64,000 nucleotides of DNA, from contig CACYQN010000012.1 of assembly GCA_902776565.1 (NCBI GenBank), forward strand, positions 155,027-219,026, read 5' to 3'. The notes under the pieces were generated by a model. The model was not told the origin of the DNA and ran no database searches. It worked only from the letters and a program-made list of their open reading frames with translations. The position numbers and the translations under genes are program-made. Source of the stretch: an uncultured Bacteroidia bacterium. Its GTDB lineage: Bacteria; Bacteroidota; Bacteroidia; Bacteroidales; ML635J-15. This document shows, piece by piece, positions 1 to 8,060 of this stretch (position 1 is its first letter; each line of letters starts with the position of its first letter).

Positions 1-1188
1 TATGTTGCACCGGGAAATGCAGGTACGCGCGAAATTGCAGAAAATGTGGCAATAAAGGCTGACGATTTTGACGCAGTTGCAGAATTTGTTTGCAAAGCAA
101 AAATCGATATGGTTGTCGTTGGTCCCGAAGACCCACTTGTTAAGGGTATAGTGGACTATTTCTCGGCAAAGCCTGAATTTAAAGAACTTATGGTGGTTGG
201 TCCCGATAAACTTTCGGCACAGCTTGAAGGCAGCAAGGAATTTGCAAAGATGTTTATGCAGAAATACGGCATTCCTACGGCAAAATATCTGTCAATCACA
301 GCCGAAAACATTTCCGAAGGAGAGAAATTCCTTGAATCGGTAAATCCTCCTTATGTGCTTAAAGCCGACGGACTTGCTGCTGGCAAGGGTGTTCTTATCA
401 TCGACAATCTCGACGAAGCCAAGCGCGAACTTAGGAATATGCTCGGAGGAAAATTCGGCAGTGCAGGAAGCAAGGTTGTACTCGAACAATACCTCGATGG
501 CATTGAATGTTCGGTATTCGCACTTACCGATGGCAAGTCGTATGTGCTTCTGCCCGAAGCAAAGGACTACAAGCGCATTGGCGAAGGTAATACAGGTCTG
601 AACACTGGCGGTATGGGTTCTGTTTCTCCAGTGCCGTTCTACGATGCCGATTTTGCCCGCAAGGTTGAAGAACGTATTGTAAAGCCTACTATCAATGGCA
701 TCTGCGCCGAAGGTATGAACTATCGCGGTTTTGTTTTCTTCGGCTTGATGAATGTAAATGGCGACCCGTATGTAATTGAATATAATGTCCGTATGGGCGA
801 CCCCGAAACCGAATCGGTAATGCTTCGCATAAAGTCCGACCTTGTTGATTTGCTCGAAGCGGCAACAAAGCGCGAACTTGCTGGCAAGTCGGTGGAATTT
901 GACAGCCGTGCAGCAGCAACGGTTATGATGGTTTCGGGCGGTTATCCCGAGGCATACGAGAAAGGCAAGGCTATCAGCGGACTTGAAAAAGTGAAATCGA
1001 GCGTATGTTTCCACGCAGGAACGGCAATTTCGGGCAACGATGTTGTAACTTCTGGCGGACGTGTGATTGCCGTAAGCAGTTATGGCAACACGATTTTCAG
1101 TGCTTTGGAAACTTCGTATTCGTCGCTCAAGAACATCTCGTTCGACAAGTGCTATTATCGCACCGACCTTGGATTCGACTTAAAATAA
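1..1188 (+). CDS. purD: Phosphoribosylamine-glycine ligase (PurD), 5' truncated by window edge
   Basis: Joins glycine to 5-phosphoribosylamine with ATP hydrolysis, the second step of de novo purine synthesis, in the cytosol. The frame is open from base 1 (YVAPGNAGTRE...), so the gene begins upstream. The first possible start inside the window is a GTG at 46, which lies within the conserved N-domain and is not the real start. About 25-30 residues are missing compared with the usual length near 425. ATP-grasp features are clear: VLKADGLAAGKGV, LEQYLDGIECSV, NTGGMGSVSPVP and the metal/substrate segment NVRMGDPETE. It is followed after 9 bp by a DUF6427 gene and then a prenyl synthase on the same strand, so the three probably share a transcript. 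Confidence 0.97.
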   Translation, partial: YVAPGNAGTREIAENVAIKADDFDAVAEFVCKAKIDMVVVGPEDPLVKGIVDYFSAKPEFKELMVVGPDKLSAQLEGSKEFAKMFMQKYGIPTAKYLSITAENISEGEKFLESVNPPYVLKADGLAAGKGVLIIDNLDEAKRELRNMLGGKFGSAGSKVVLEQYLDGIECSVFALTDGKSYVLLPEAKDYKRIGEGNTGLNTGGMGSVSPVPFYDADFARKVEERIVKPTINGICAEGMNYRGFVFFGLMNVNGDPYVIEYNVRMGDPETESVMLRIKSDLVDLLEAATKRELAGKSVEFDSRAAATVMMVSGGYPEAYEKGKAISGLEKVKSSVCFHAGTAISGNDVVTSGGRVIAVSSYGNTIFSALETSYSSLKNISFDKCYYRTDLGFDLK

Positions 1189-1197
1189 GGTAATGCA

Positions 1198-2193
1198 ATG
1201 CTGAAACTGCTGAAATCGAACAATCCCGTCAACTACCTGCTGGCATTTTTGCTAATGGCAGCACTTTGGGGTTACAAGTTTGCCGTAATGCCAACAGCCG
1301 TTGACTCTGGCGGATTCCATTCGTATTTCTTCAGGTTTTCATACGAGTCGGCATTGTTCCAATATATATATACGACAATAGCATTTGCTTTGGCATTTGC
1401 CTTTGCCTGCTATGTTTCCAAGGCAAATTTCCGTCACCAAGTTGTTGAGTCTGGCTATCAGTTACCTACGCTGTTCTTTGCAATGCTTACAGGAAGCTTG
1501 ATAAATGCGCAGAGGTTTGTACCCGAAATTGTCGCTACGTTGTTTGTGGCACTTGCCATTTTGCGAATGTTCGGAATGTACAACAAGCACGAGGCAATAA
1601 GGCATAGCCTTGATGTTGGCTTGCTCTACGGACTGTCGTTGCTGTTCGCCTACAAGTATATAGTGCTTTTCCCCACCTTGATTGTTGTGATGGCCATTGT
1701 AAAGCCTATCTCGTGGCGCGACATAGTATCTTTCTTGGTTGCACAAGTGTTTGTCGTGGGAGTGGCATTCTGCCTTGTTTGGCTTTATGGCGACTGGCAG
1801 GAACTCATAGAATCTGTAAAGGCTGAGTTTTCGGTCTTGGTGATAGGCGAAAAGTACAATTATCTTAATTATGTATTCCGCATACCTGTAATTTATGCAG
1901 TGTTGGTTTCGTTGCTGTCGATATTTACCCTAAAGGTTTTCCGCAAGGCCGCCGAGATGAAATATCACCAGTCGATGCTTTTCATACTGATATATGCTGG
2001 AGCGTTTATGCTATCGCCAATATCGTCAAACGAATCGGTATGGCTTATGTATTTCCCGCTGTGCTATTTGCTGTCAAACGTTATTGTAAACGCCAAGACA
2101 TTTGTCGTACAGCAACTTGTGCTTTATGGTCTGTTGATTTGCCTAGTGCTTTCGCAAGTGTTGCAGGCATTTTATTTTGATTCCATTTTTTAG
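1198..2193 (+). CDS. DUF6427-type integral membrane protein
   Basis: 331 residues, almost entirely hydrophobic, with roughly nine to ten predicted membrane spans and short charged loops. The N-terminus (MLKLLKSNNPVNYLLAFL) and the overall layout match my memory of DUF6427, a Bacteroidota family often encoded next to purine or uracil salvage genes. No catalytic motif is visible and the function is unknown. It starts 9 bp after purD and ends 27 bp before the prenyl synthase start, which suggests an operon. Family assignment is from recall; the membrane nature is seen directly. Confidence 0.75.
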   Translation: MLKLLKSNNPVNYLLAFLLMAALWGYKFAVMPTAVDSGGFHSYFFRFSYESALFQYIYTTIAFALAFAFACYVSKANFRHQVVESGYQLPTLFFAMLTGSLINAQRFVPEIVATLFVALAILRMFGMYNKHEAIRHSLDVGLLYGLSLLFAYKYIVLFPTLIVVMAIVKPISWRDIVSFLVAQVFVVGVAFCLVWLYGDWQELIESVKAEFSVLVIGEKYNYLNYVFRIPVIYAVLVSLLSIFTLKVFRKAAEMKYHQSMLFILIYAGAFMLSPISSNESVWLMYFPLCYLLSNVIVNAKTFVVQQLVLYGLLICLVLSQVLQAFYFDSIF

Positions 2194-2220
2194 GATTTGC
2201 ACCTATTAATTTATAATAAA

Positions 2221-3198
2221 ATGAAAACTCAGGAATATTATTTGGATTATTTCAAGTCGCAGTTGAACTCTTTCCTTGACAGGATGGAAACAGAACCGAA
2301 ATTCTTGTATGAACCAGTAAGATACGCACTTTCGGCTGGAGGAAAACGAATTCGTCCTGTGATGTGCCTTATGTCGGCAGAAATGTTCGGCGCGAATGCC
2401 GATGCCGCTGTGGATGCGGCTCTCGGACTTGAGATTTTCCATAATTTCACCTTGTTGCACGACGACATAATGGACAAGTCGGATATGCGTCGCGGACGTC
2501 CTACCGTGCATAAGAAATGGACTGAGAACATTGCCATACTTTCGGGAGACCTGATGTCGCTTGTGGCTTGCAAATGCACAGCAAAAACCGCTTGCAACCG
2601 AGAAAAAGTCCTCGATACATTTTTGCAAACTGCCATCGAAATCTGCGAAGGACAGCAATATGATATGGACTTTGAGACAGAAAGCGACGTTACCGTTGAC
2701 GACTATATGAAGATGATAAATCTTAAAACGGCAGTCCTTCTTGCAGGAAGTCTGAAAATAGGTGCTCTAATAGCCAATGCTTCTCCCGACGACTGCGAAA
2801 ACATCTACCAGTATGGTCGTTATGCTGGGCTTGCCTTCCAACTGCAGGACGATTTGCTTGATACATACGGAGATGCAAAAGTATTTGGAAAACCTATCGG
2901 TGGCGATATTGCCGAAAACAAGAAGACTTTCCTGCTAATTAATGCAATGAATCTGGCTTCTGGCAACACAAAATCGGAACTGTTGGAATGGCTCTCAAAA
3001 GAGAATTTTGACCACAACGAAAAATACAACTCTATAAAAGCAATATACGACAACCTTAAAATCAAGGAATTGACTATTGCGAAAATCGAAGAGTGCTACA
3101 ATATTGCCGATTCGTATTTACAAAAGGTAAGTCTGCCCGAATCTCAGAAATCGGTGCTTCGCAACTATATGGATGCAATGCGGACGAGAGAGTTTTGA
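2221..3198 (+). CDS. Polyprenyl (octaprenyl/geranylgeranyl-type) diphosphate synthase
   Basis: Chain-elongating trans-prenyltransferase that condenses isopentenyl diphosphate with allylic diphosphates, supplying the quinone side chain or other isoprenoids. Both aspartate-rich motifs are present: LLHDDIMD in the first half and FQLQDDLLD in the second, along with GGKRIRP. The 325-residue length is normal for the family. I chose the ATG at 2221 (MKTQEYYLDYF) because the upstream in-frame TTG at 2197 lies only 4 bases beyond the preceding stop and adds residues unlike the family. Product chain length cannot be read reliably by eye; residues before the first DDxxD are L and H rather than bulky aromatics, which would allow a longer chain. 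Last gene of the purD-DUF6427 unit. Confidence 0.92.
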   Translation: MKTQEYYLDYFKSQLNSFLDRMETEPKFLYEPVRYALSAGGKRIRPVMCLMSAEMFGANADAAVDAALGLEIFHNFTLLHDDIMDKSDMRRGRPTVHKKWTENIAILSGDLMSLVACKCTAKTACNREKVLDTFLQTAIEICEGQQYDMDFETESDVTVDDYMKMINLKTAVLLAGSLKIGALIANASPDDCENIYQYGRYAGLAFQLQDDLLDTYGDAKVFGKPIGGDIAENKKTFLLINAMNLASGNTKSELLEWLSKENFDHNEKYNSIKAIYDNLKIKELTIAKIEECYNIADSYLQKVSLPESQKSVLRNYMDAMRTREF

Positions 3199-3241
3199 CT
3201 TATGAAAACGCGTCCATGAACTCCGCTCTCCGAGCATAGCG

Positions 3242-3280
3242 AATTGACAATTATCCATTGTAAATTATTAATTGTCAATT
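3242..3280. repeat. Small inverted repeat between convergent genes
   Basis: AATTGACAATT (3242 onwards) is mirrored by AATTGTCAATT just before the vsr stop codon, around an AT-rich loop. It lies between the prenyl synthase (+) and vsr (-) and could act as a weak bidirectional terminator, although there is no GC-rich stem. Confidence 0.5.
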
Positions 3281-3777
3281 TATTCAACAGGTTCCTCTGC
3301 AGCAATATCTATTTCCGATTCTTCAGGAATTTCGTATGGACGTAGCTGTGGTTGTAGTTTCCTGTGAAGTCGTTCTGCAAGTTTGTCGGCAACAGCATCG
3401 GCATCGTGCGCGTGGCTAAGTTCGCATTCCCAAACGACGATGACATCCCACCCTAACTCATCCAGTTTCCAATAGTTCTCCAAATCACGCTGACGGTTGC
3501 GTTTTATTTTATTTTGCCAAAACTCGGTGTTTGACTTTGGAGTCGTTGCAATCTTACAGCCCGGATGGTGATGCCAGAAACATCCGTTTACGAAAATCAC
3601 TGTGCCATATTTTGGCAACACAATGTCGGGAGTACCAGGCAGACGCTTGTCGTTGGTGCGGTAACGGAAACCACGGGCAAACAGAGCCTTGCGAAGCTTT
3701 ATCTCAGGCTTTGTGCCTTTCGACCTAATTTTCGACATTATGTCGGAACGTTTCTCGGTGGTGAAGATGTCGGTCAT
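3280..3777 (-). CDS. vsr: Very short patch repair (Vsr) DNA mismatch endonuclease
   Basis: Nicks DNA 5' of T in T:G mismatches that arise when 5-methylcytosine deaminates. 165 residues, the family's usual size. The start at 3777 (MTDIFTTEKRSDIMSKIRSKG) matches the family; the in-frame extension to 3849 is encoded by the palindromic repeat upstream and is not protein-like. The catalytic Asp of GTPDIVLP falls at residue 51, as in E. coli Vsr, and the zinc/active-site segment is GCFWHHHPGC (Cys66, Trp68, His69, His71). No cytosine methyltransferase gene is next to it, although such a partner is usual. Neighbours are a prenyl synthase and an acyltransferase with no functional link. Confidence 0.93.
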   Translation of the reverse strand: MTDIFTTEKRSDIMSKIRSKGTKPEIKLRKALFARGFRYRTNDKRLPGTPDIVLPKYGTVIFVNGCFWHHHPGCKIATTPKSNTEFWQNKIKRNRQRDLENYWKLDELGWDVIVVWECELSHAHDADAVADKLAERLHRKLQPQLRPYEIPEESEIDIAAEEPVE

Positions 3778-3813
3778 GGGAACAATTTGAATGATTCGAA
3801 AATTTGATGATTT

Positions 3814-3857
3814 GATAATTTGTAGCGACGTGGCACGCCGCGTCGCCACAGATTATC
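3814..3857. repeat. Palindromic intergenic element P, copy 1
   Basis: Arms GATAATTTGTAGCGACG and CGTCGCCACAGATTATC form a hairpin of about 17 bp with a few mismatches around a GC-rich centre. A second copy lies at 37452-37496. Both copies sit directly after the stop codon of a minus-strand gene. The AT-rich flank has repeated TTTGATGATTTGATAATTTG words, seen again near 54.8 kb. Confidence 0.8.
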
Positions 3858-3859
3858 AA

Positions 3860-4684
3860 TTATCCATTATTCATTTTATAGGTTTCTGTTTTTACCCATT
3901 CAGCCCATTCAATTGGAGTTTTCGATTTGTCGAAGGTTGCGTAGGGTATTGGTTTCCCGATTGTTAGTGTTATTGTCTGTCCGCGTTGCTTGAACATTTC
4001 GTCCACAAGGAAAAGCATCTCGATGTTGAATTTGATTTTCAACCGTTTACGCCAATTGGCAAGTCGGTAGAAGAAATTCGAATTTTTGCCGCCAATGTAA
4101 ATTGGTATTATGTCGCGCTGGTATTCCACTGCCTTGACTATGAAATTTTTCTGCCATGGCAGGTCAACTATTTTGCCTTTGATTTTCCGGGAGCAAAGTC
4201 CAGCGGGGAAATACAACACTTGCTTGTCGGAAGCATATAGTTCGTTGAGTTGCTCGGCATTTGTGCGCGACTGCTTGCCAACTTTGTTTATGGGGATAAA
4301 GATAGGTCGTAGCGGTTCCAATGCCATCAGAAAGTCGTTTACGACGAACATAAAATCACTGTATTTTTCATTTATTGTCTTCATCATCATAAGGCTTTCG
4401 AGACCGCCAAGCGGATGATTGGCAACGAATATGAAACGGCCTTCGGATGGAATGTTTTCCATTCCACTTACCTGACGTTTCAGTTCAAGAGATTCCACTC
4501 CAATGTTTACAAAATCAATGCCTGTTGCTCCGTTTGCTTTTGCAAGTATCTCGTTCACATCTTTTTCGTGAACTAACCGCCGCAGAAAGTTTACAACGAA
4601 GCGAGGCATCTTCTTTGCCAGCCTAGGACTTTTTGCACGGATAATTTCGGCAACGTCAACTTGCATCGGTTTGCTTTCGGTCAT
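3860..4684 (-). CDS. Lysophospholipid/glycerol acyltransferase family protein (GlsA-like)
   Basis: Probable membrane-associated O-acyltransferase of the PlsC superfamily. 274 residues from ATG 4684 (MTESKPMQVDVAEIIRAKSP). The acyltransferase block I is FVANHPLGGLES, with the NHP..G form of the HX4D motif seen in GlsA/OlsA-like enzymes, followed by FIPINKVGK and FPAGLCSRKIKG blocks. In Bacteroides, GlsA-type enzymes complete glycine-lipid synthesis, but the GlsB N-acyltransferase partner is not adjacent, so the substrate is uncertain. The upstream TTG at 4705 overlaps the promoter -7 box and is rejected as the start. Confidence 0.8.
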   Translation of the reverse strand: MTESKPMQVDVAEIIRAKSPRLAKKMPRFVVNFLRRLVHEKDVNEILAKANGATGIDFVNIGVESLELKRQVSGMENIPSEGRFIFVANHPLGGLESLMMMKTINEKYSDFMFVVNDFLMALEPLRPIFIPINKVGKQSRTNAEQLNELYASDKQVLYFPAGLCSRKIKGKIVDLPWQKNFIVKAVEYQRDIIPIYIGGKNSNFFYRLANWRKRLKIKFNIEMLFLVDEMFKQRGQTITLTIGKPIPYATFDKSKTPIEWAEWVKTETYKMNNG

Positions 4685-4702
4685 TTCTTGTAATTTTGCA
4701 TG

Positions 4703-4740
4703 CAAAGGTAATAAATGTAATCGGATATGATTTACATAAA
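4703..4740 (-). promoter_or_regulatory. Bacteroidota-type promoter for the acyltransferase gene
   Basis: On the minus strand, TACCTTTG (4703-4710) matches the TAnnTTTG -7 box, with a TTTA-type element near 4737-4740. It places transcription start about 12 bases before the ATG at 4684. Confidence 0.55.
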
Positions 4741-4743
4741 TAC

Positions 4744-6891
4744 CTAATCGTACTCGTACAAGATTTCGGCATCGTCGTCGAGATGACCAATTACGCGGAA
4801 TTCGGTACGGCGGTTCTTCTGTCGGCCTTCGGGATTGTCGGAACCATCGGGATTGGAGTTCGGTGCTATCGGCTTAGATTCACCATAACCTTTTGCCACA
4901 AGCCTTTCCTTCTTTATTCCCTTTTGTATCAAGTAATTTACAACCGACTGTGCCCTATTCTGCGACAATATCATATTGCTTTGGTCTGTGCCGACACTGT
5001 CGGTGTGCGAACTTATTTCGACAATGATTTTCGGATAAGCATTGAGAATCTTAAATATTGTCGTATCAATAACAACCTTTGATTCTTCGCGCAGATTGTA
5101 TTTTGCAAAGTCGTAGTAAATGTTTTCGACAACGAAAGCACGCGTCGGCAACGAATTTATTATTATCGGGTCGAGATGCAAGGTATCGGAATGCGTCAAG
5201 CCCTTTGTTGTAAATTCAAGACGTTTTTCCTTGTTGTTAAAATCCTTGACGCTGATATAATAGTCAACATCGCGTTCAAGGTTGAAGAAATACAGTTCCT
5301 TGCCAGTTGTCGTAGATTTCAGGAAATAATTTTTGCCATCGTTATCGGTCATATACAAATCAACTCGATAGTCCTGTAATATTTCCGCCTTGTCTGATTC
5401 TTCTATTTTGCTGATATCAACTGTATGTGTGCGCTCATATTCTTCTTCGATGCTACGGTAGAAAATGGAATCGGTAATTCCTATCACCTTTCCGTCAACT
5501 GCGACAACAATATGGTCGCGGTAAATGAATTCGTAGATGTCGTCGCAGCAATTCTTGTTGCGCAGCGAATACCCACCGTCGCGGTTAGACGAGAGGAAAC
5601 CTTTTCGGCGGCTTTCGTCAATTGTATAGTAAAGGTCGTCGTAGCTTGAGTTGATAGGCTGTCCAAGGTTCTGTATATCGTTGAAACTCTTGCCCTCGCC
5701 CGTTGTCTTGTAGATGTCGAATCCGCCAAAACCAGCCATTCCGTCGGAACTATAGTAAAGGGTGCGTGTTGTGACATCGTAGAATGGTGTTATCTCATCG
5801 CCAATGGTATTAACCTGCTTACCGCAGTTTTTGGCTTCCTTCCAAGTCTTGTCCTTCCAGTTGTACAGCGAAAACCACAAGTCGAGTCCGCCTCGTCCGC
5901 CCTCACGGTCGGTTACGAAGTAAAGCACATCGGTATTCTGTCTCGAAACGCCAAGCGAGGGCATTGTCGTTGTGAAACCAGAAGCATTTATCACATCGGG
6001 TAGCCGTTCGGGAATTTGCCATACGCCATCTTCAAGTTTCGACATGTATATTTCACAGATTTTCTTCCCATAGTCGTCATTCTGGCATCTTGTGAAGAAA
6101 AACCTCCTTTTGTCAACCGAAAATGCACCATTGCTCACATCATACTCGTTGGCATTGAATACCGTATCGAACTCACCGACAAAACTCCATTCCATCTCGG
6201 GCTCTTCCTTGGCAATGTAGAACTTACGTGTGGGCAAAGTGTCATCGGCTACATTGTAATATGTAATCTCATTTTCACGCAACGAACCGAATATCAACGT
6301 ATTGTTCTCGTATGGTAGCGGTGCTGTGTTAATATGCTTGCCATTCACAGAAGTATCGAGATGATGCATCAGGATGTTGTTGTTGATGCGTTCATTTGCA
6401 ATGCTGTCAATTTTTTCGGCGAGCGACTTTGCAAGTTTCACATAGTCGCGAAGGCTTTTGTCGGAACGAGCCACCGAAGCAAACCTTTCATACTCATTCT
6501 TAGCCTCATCGTATTTTCCCATCGAATGCAGGCATTTGGCAGAATAGAACAGCTCAATCAGGTTTGTCTTAGTGTCGTTTCTGTATGTCTTGTTGAAATA
6601 CTTCTGTGCCTCGGGATAATTTTTTTCCTTCCAGTACAAATATGCAAGCGCCTTCTCAACTTTTGCATTCCCAGGATACTTATCGTCATATTTACGATAG
6701 TTGTCGGTAGCGGTGAAAATATCGCCATCGAAAATCGCATTTTTTGCATTTTTCAACAGTTTTCCTTTCGACACAGGCTTTTCTTTGTCGGTATTCTGAG
6801 CGGAAATGCTATTTGCCGTAAAAAATGCAAGTATCAATATCAGCCCAGCAAACAAAAAGAAATGTAATATTTTAGACCTGCTTGCTTCCAT
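4744..6891 (-). CDS. PorE-like TPR/PD40/OmpA-domain envelope protein
   Basis: 715 residues from ATG 6891. Layout: signal peptide with AQ cleavage region (1-32), TPR-like helical repeats (about 40-170), a WD40-like PD40 beta-propeller (about 190-470, with repeats such as YYSSDGMAGFGGFDIYK and GFLSSNRDGG), a small CarboxypepD_reg-like beta domain (about 505-600), and a C-terminal OmpA peptidoglycan-binding domain (ISSHTDSVGTDQSN, then LSQNRAQSVV). This is the domain order of Porphyromonas gingivalis PorE, a T9SS-associated periplasmic or outer-membrane-linked protein. It starts 2 bp after the stop of the PorP-like gene, so the two are cotranscribed. PorE-like paralogs are common in Bacteroidota, so strict orthology is not claimed. 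Confidence 0.85.
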   Translation of the reverse strand: MEASRSKILHFFLFAGLILILAFFTANSISAQNTDKEKPVSKGKLLKNAKNAIFDGDIFTATDNYRKYDDKYPGNAKVEKALAYLYWKEKNYPEAQKYFNKTYRNDTKTNLIELFYSAKCLHSMGKYDEAKNEYERFASVARSDKSLRDYVKLAKSLAEKIDSIANERINNNILMHHLDTSVNGKHINTAPLPYENNTLIFGSLRENEITYYNVADDTLPTRKFYIAKEEPEMEWSFVGEFDTVFNANEYDVSNGAFSVDKRRFFFTRCQNDDYGKKICEIYMSKLEDGVWQIPERLPDVINASGFTTTMPSLGVSRQNTDVLYFVTDREGGRGGLDLWFSLYNWKDKTWKEAKNCGKQVNTIGDEITPFYDVTTRTLYYSSDGMAGFGGFDIYKTTGEGKSFNDIQNLGQPINSSYDDLYYTIDESRRKGFLSSNRDGGYSLRNKNCCDDIYEFIYRDHIVVAVDGKVIGITDSIFYRSIEEEYERTHTVDISKIEESDKAEILQDYRVDLYMTDNDGKNYFLKSTTTGKELYFFNLERDVDYYISVKDFNNKEKRLEFTTKGLTHSDTLHLDPIIINSLPTRAFVVENIYYDFAKYNLREESKVVIDTTIFKILNAYPKIIVEISSHTDSVGTDQSNMILSQNRAQSVVNYLIQKGIKKERLVAKGYGESKPIAPNSNPDGSDNPEGRQKNRRTEFRVIGHLDDDAEILYEYD

Positions 6892-6893
6892 CT

Positions 6894-7901
6894 TTAGAAT
6901 CTGTCGCAAGGTAGCGTTATGTAGTTTTTCCTTGCGAATTTCAATTTGTATATGAGTGAAATTTCAAATGCTCCGCGTGAGTTTGTCGCCTGCATCAGTT
7001 TCGACAGGTTTATGTCGTAGCTTGCACCGACGGTAATTCCATAGAATGTAAGTCCCGCCGTGAGCATTGCGGCATCGAAGTTTGAGAACGAGGTACGTCC
7101 GCTTGCGCCAAAGAAAACTGATGTTATAATTTTGGTTGGGATTTCTCGCTCGGCAAGTGCACCGAAAAGCATTTCCTCGGTCTTTTTGTTGAATGTAGTA
7201 AGTATATGCGGAATTACCGACCACGACTTGGCACATAAGATTCTGACACCACCGCTCAACAACATTCGTGGCGTAAGCTTGCTGTTGGTATTGCAGTATG
7301 TCTCTTTAGGCGAATTGAGGTGAAGCACCGACAGGCTTACCAAAGGCTCCACTTTCTGGAACTTTCCACGATACGAAACACCAGCATGCATATCGAAATA
7401 GCCGAGGGACATATCCATATCGGTGACATTGTTCGGCAAATTATCATCAAAAAGCCCAGTGTCGGGGTTGTACTGACTCGGCAAGGTTATTCCGTCGAGG
7501 GTAAAGTACTTGTTTACATATCCGCCCTGCAATCCCACTGAAATCTGATTTTTCTTGTTGATATTGAGCAAATACGACAGCGAAAGCATAAACTTGTTGG
7601 CAGTGAGTTTTGTTCCGCCCGACTTGTCGTGCAAGAACATGAAGCCAACGCCAAGTCCCGACTTTCCACGGAATCGTATTGGAGCATCAACCGACACAGA
7701 AACAGTCTGGTATGGCACACCAACGGCACTCCATTGTGTACGATAGTTATTCGACAATCTGAGGTCCTCATCGAAAAATCCAGTGGCCGCAGGATTAAAA
7801 ACCAAAGGAGTAGCGTAATACTGTGTAAAATGTATATCCTGCCCGAAACTTGCAATTCCGCAGACAAACATCACAAATATACAACACAAAGTGTATTTCA
7901 T
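6894..7901 (-). CDS. PorP/SprF family type IX secretion outer membrane protein
   Basis: 335 residues from ATG 7901 (MKYTLCCIFVMFVCGIASFGQ, a signal peptide). It is followed by the family hallmark DIHFTQYYATPLVFNPAATG and many beta strands ending in aromatic residues, consistent with a 14-stranded barrel. PorP/SprF proteins work with T9SS; members encoded beside adhesins are needed to secrete or attach cargo with type B (CHU_C) C-terminal domains. A type B cargo of 2398 residues lies at 46.1 kb in this window. An upstream ATG at 7910 is only about 10 bases from the -7 box, so 7901 is preferred. Leads an operon with the PorE-like gene. Confidence 0.9.
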   Translation of the reverse strand: MKYTLCCIFVMFVCGIASFGQDIHFTQYYATPLVFNPAATGFFDEDLRLSNNYRTQWSAVGVPYQTVSVSVDAPIRFRGKSGLGVGFMFLHDKSGGTKLTANKFMLSLSYLLNINKKNQISVGLQGGYVNKYFTLDGITLPSQYNPDTGLFDDNLPNNVTDMDMSLGYFDMHAGVSYRGKFQKVEPLVSLSVLHLNSPKETYCNTNSKLTPRMLLSGGVRILCAKSWSVIPHILTTFNKKTEEMLFGALAEREIPTKIITSVFFGASGRTSFSNFDAAMLTAGLTFYGITVGASYDINLSKLMQATNSRGAFEISLIYKLKFARKNYITLPCDRF

Positions 7902-7919
7902 ACGCCACATAAATTTTTG

Positions 7920-7950
7920 CAAATATAATACTTCTTTTTTGTCGTGCAAA
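7920..7950 (-). promoter_or_regulatory. Promoter of the porP-porE unit
   Basis: Minus strand: -33 TTTG (7947-7950), a 19-bp spacer, and -7 TATATTTG (7920-7927). This fits the Bacteroidota sigma-ABfr consensus exactly and decides the porP start at 7901. Confidence 0.75.
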
Positions 7951-8006
7951 TTATTTCTTAAAAATTTTACCTGCAAAACACAAAAGAGTTATTCATAACA
8001 ATAAAC

Positions 8007-8035
8007 AAAAAAGGCTACCACTTGGCAGCCTTTTG
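8007..8035 (-). terminator. Rho-independent terminator after pckA
   Basis: Stem GGCTGCC/GGTAGCC with a short AAGTG loop, followed on the minus strand by a run of T. It lies 26 bp downstream of the pckA stop. Confidence 0.85.
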
Positions 8036-8060
8036 CAATTATAAATTATACCTTTAATTA

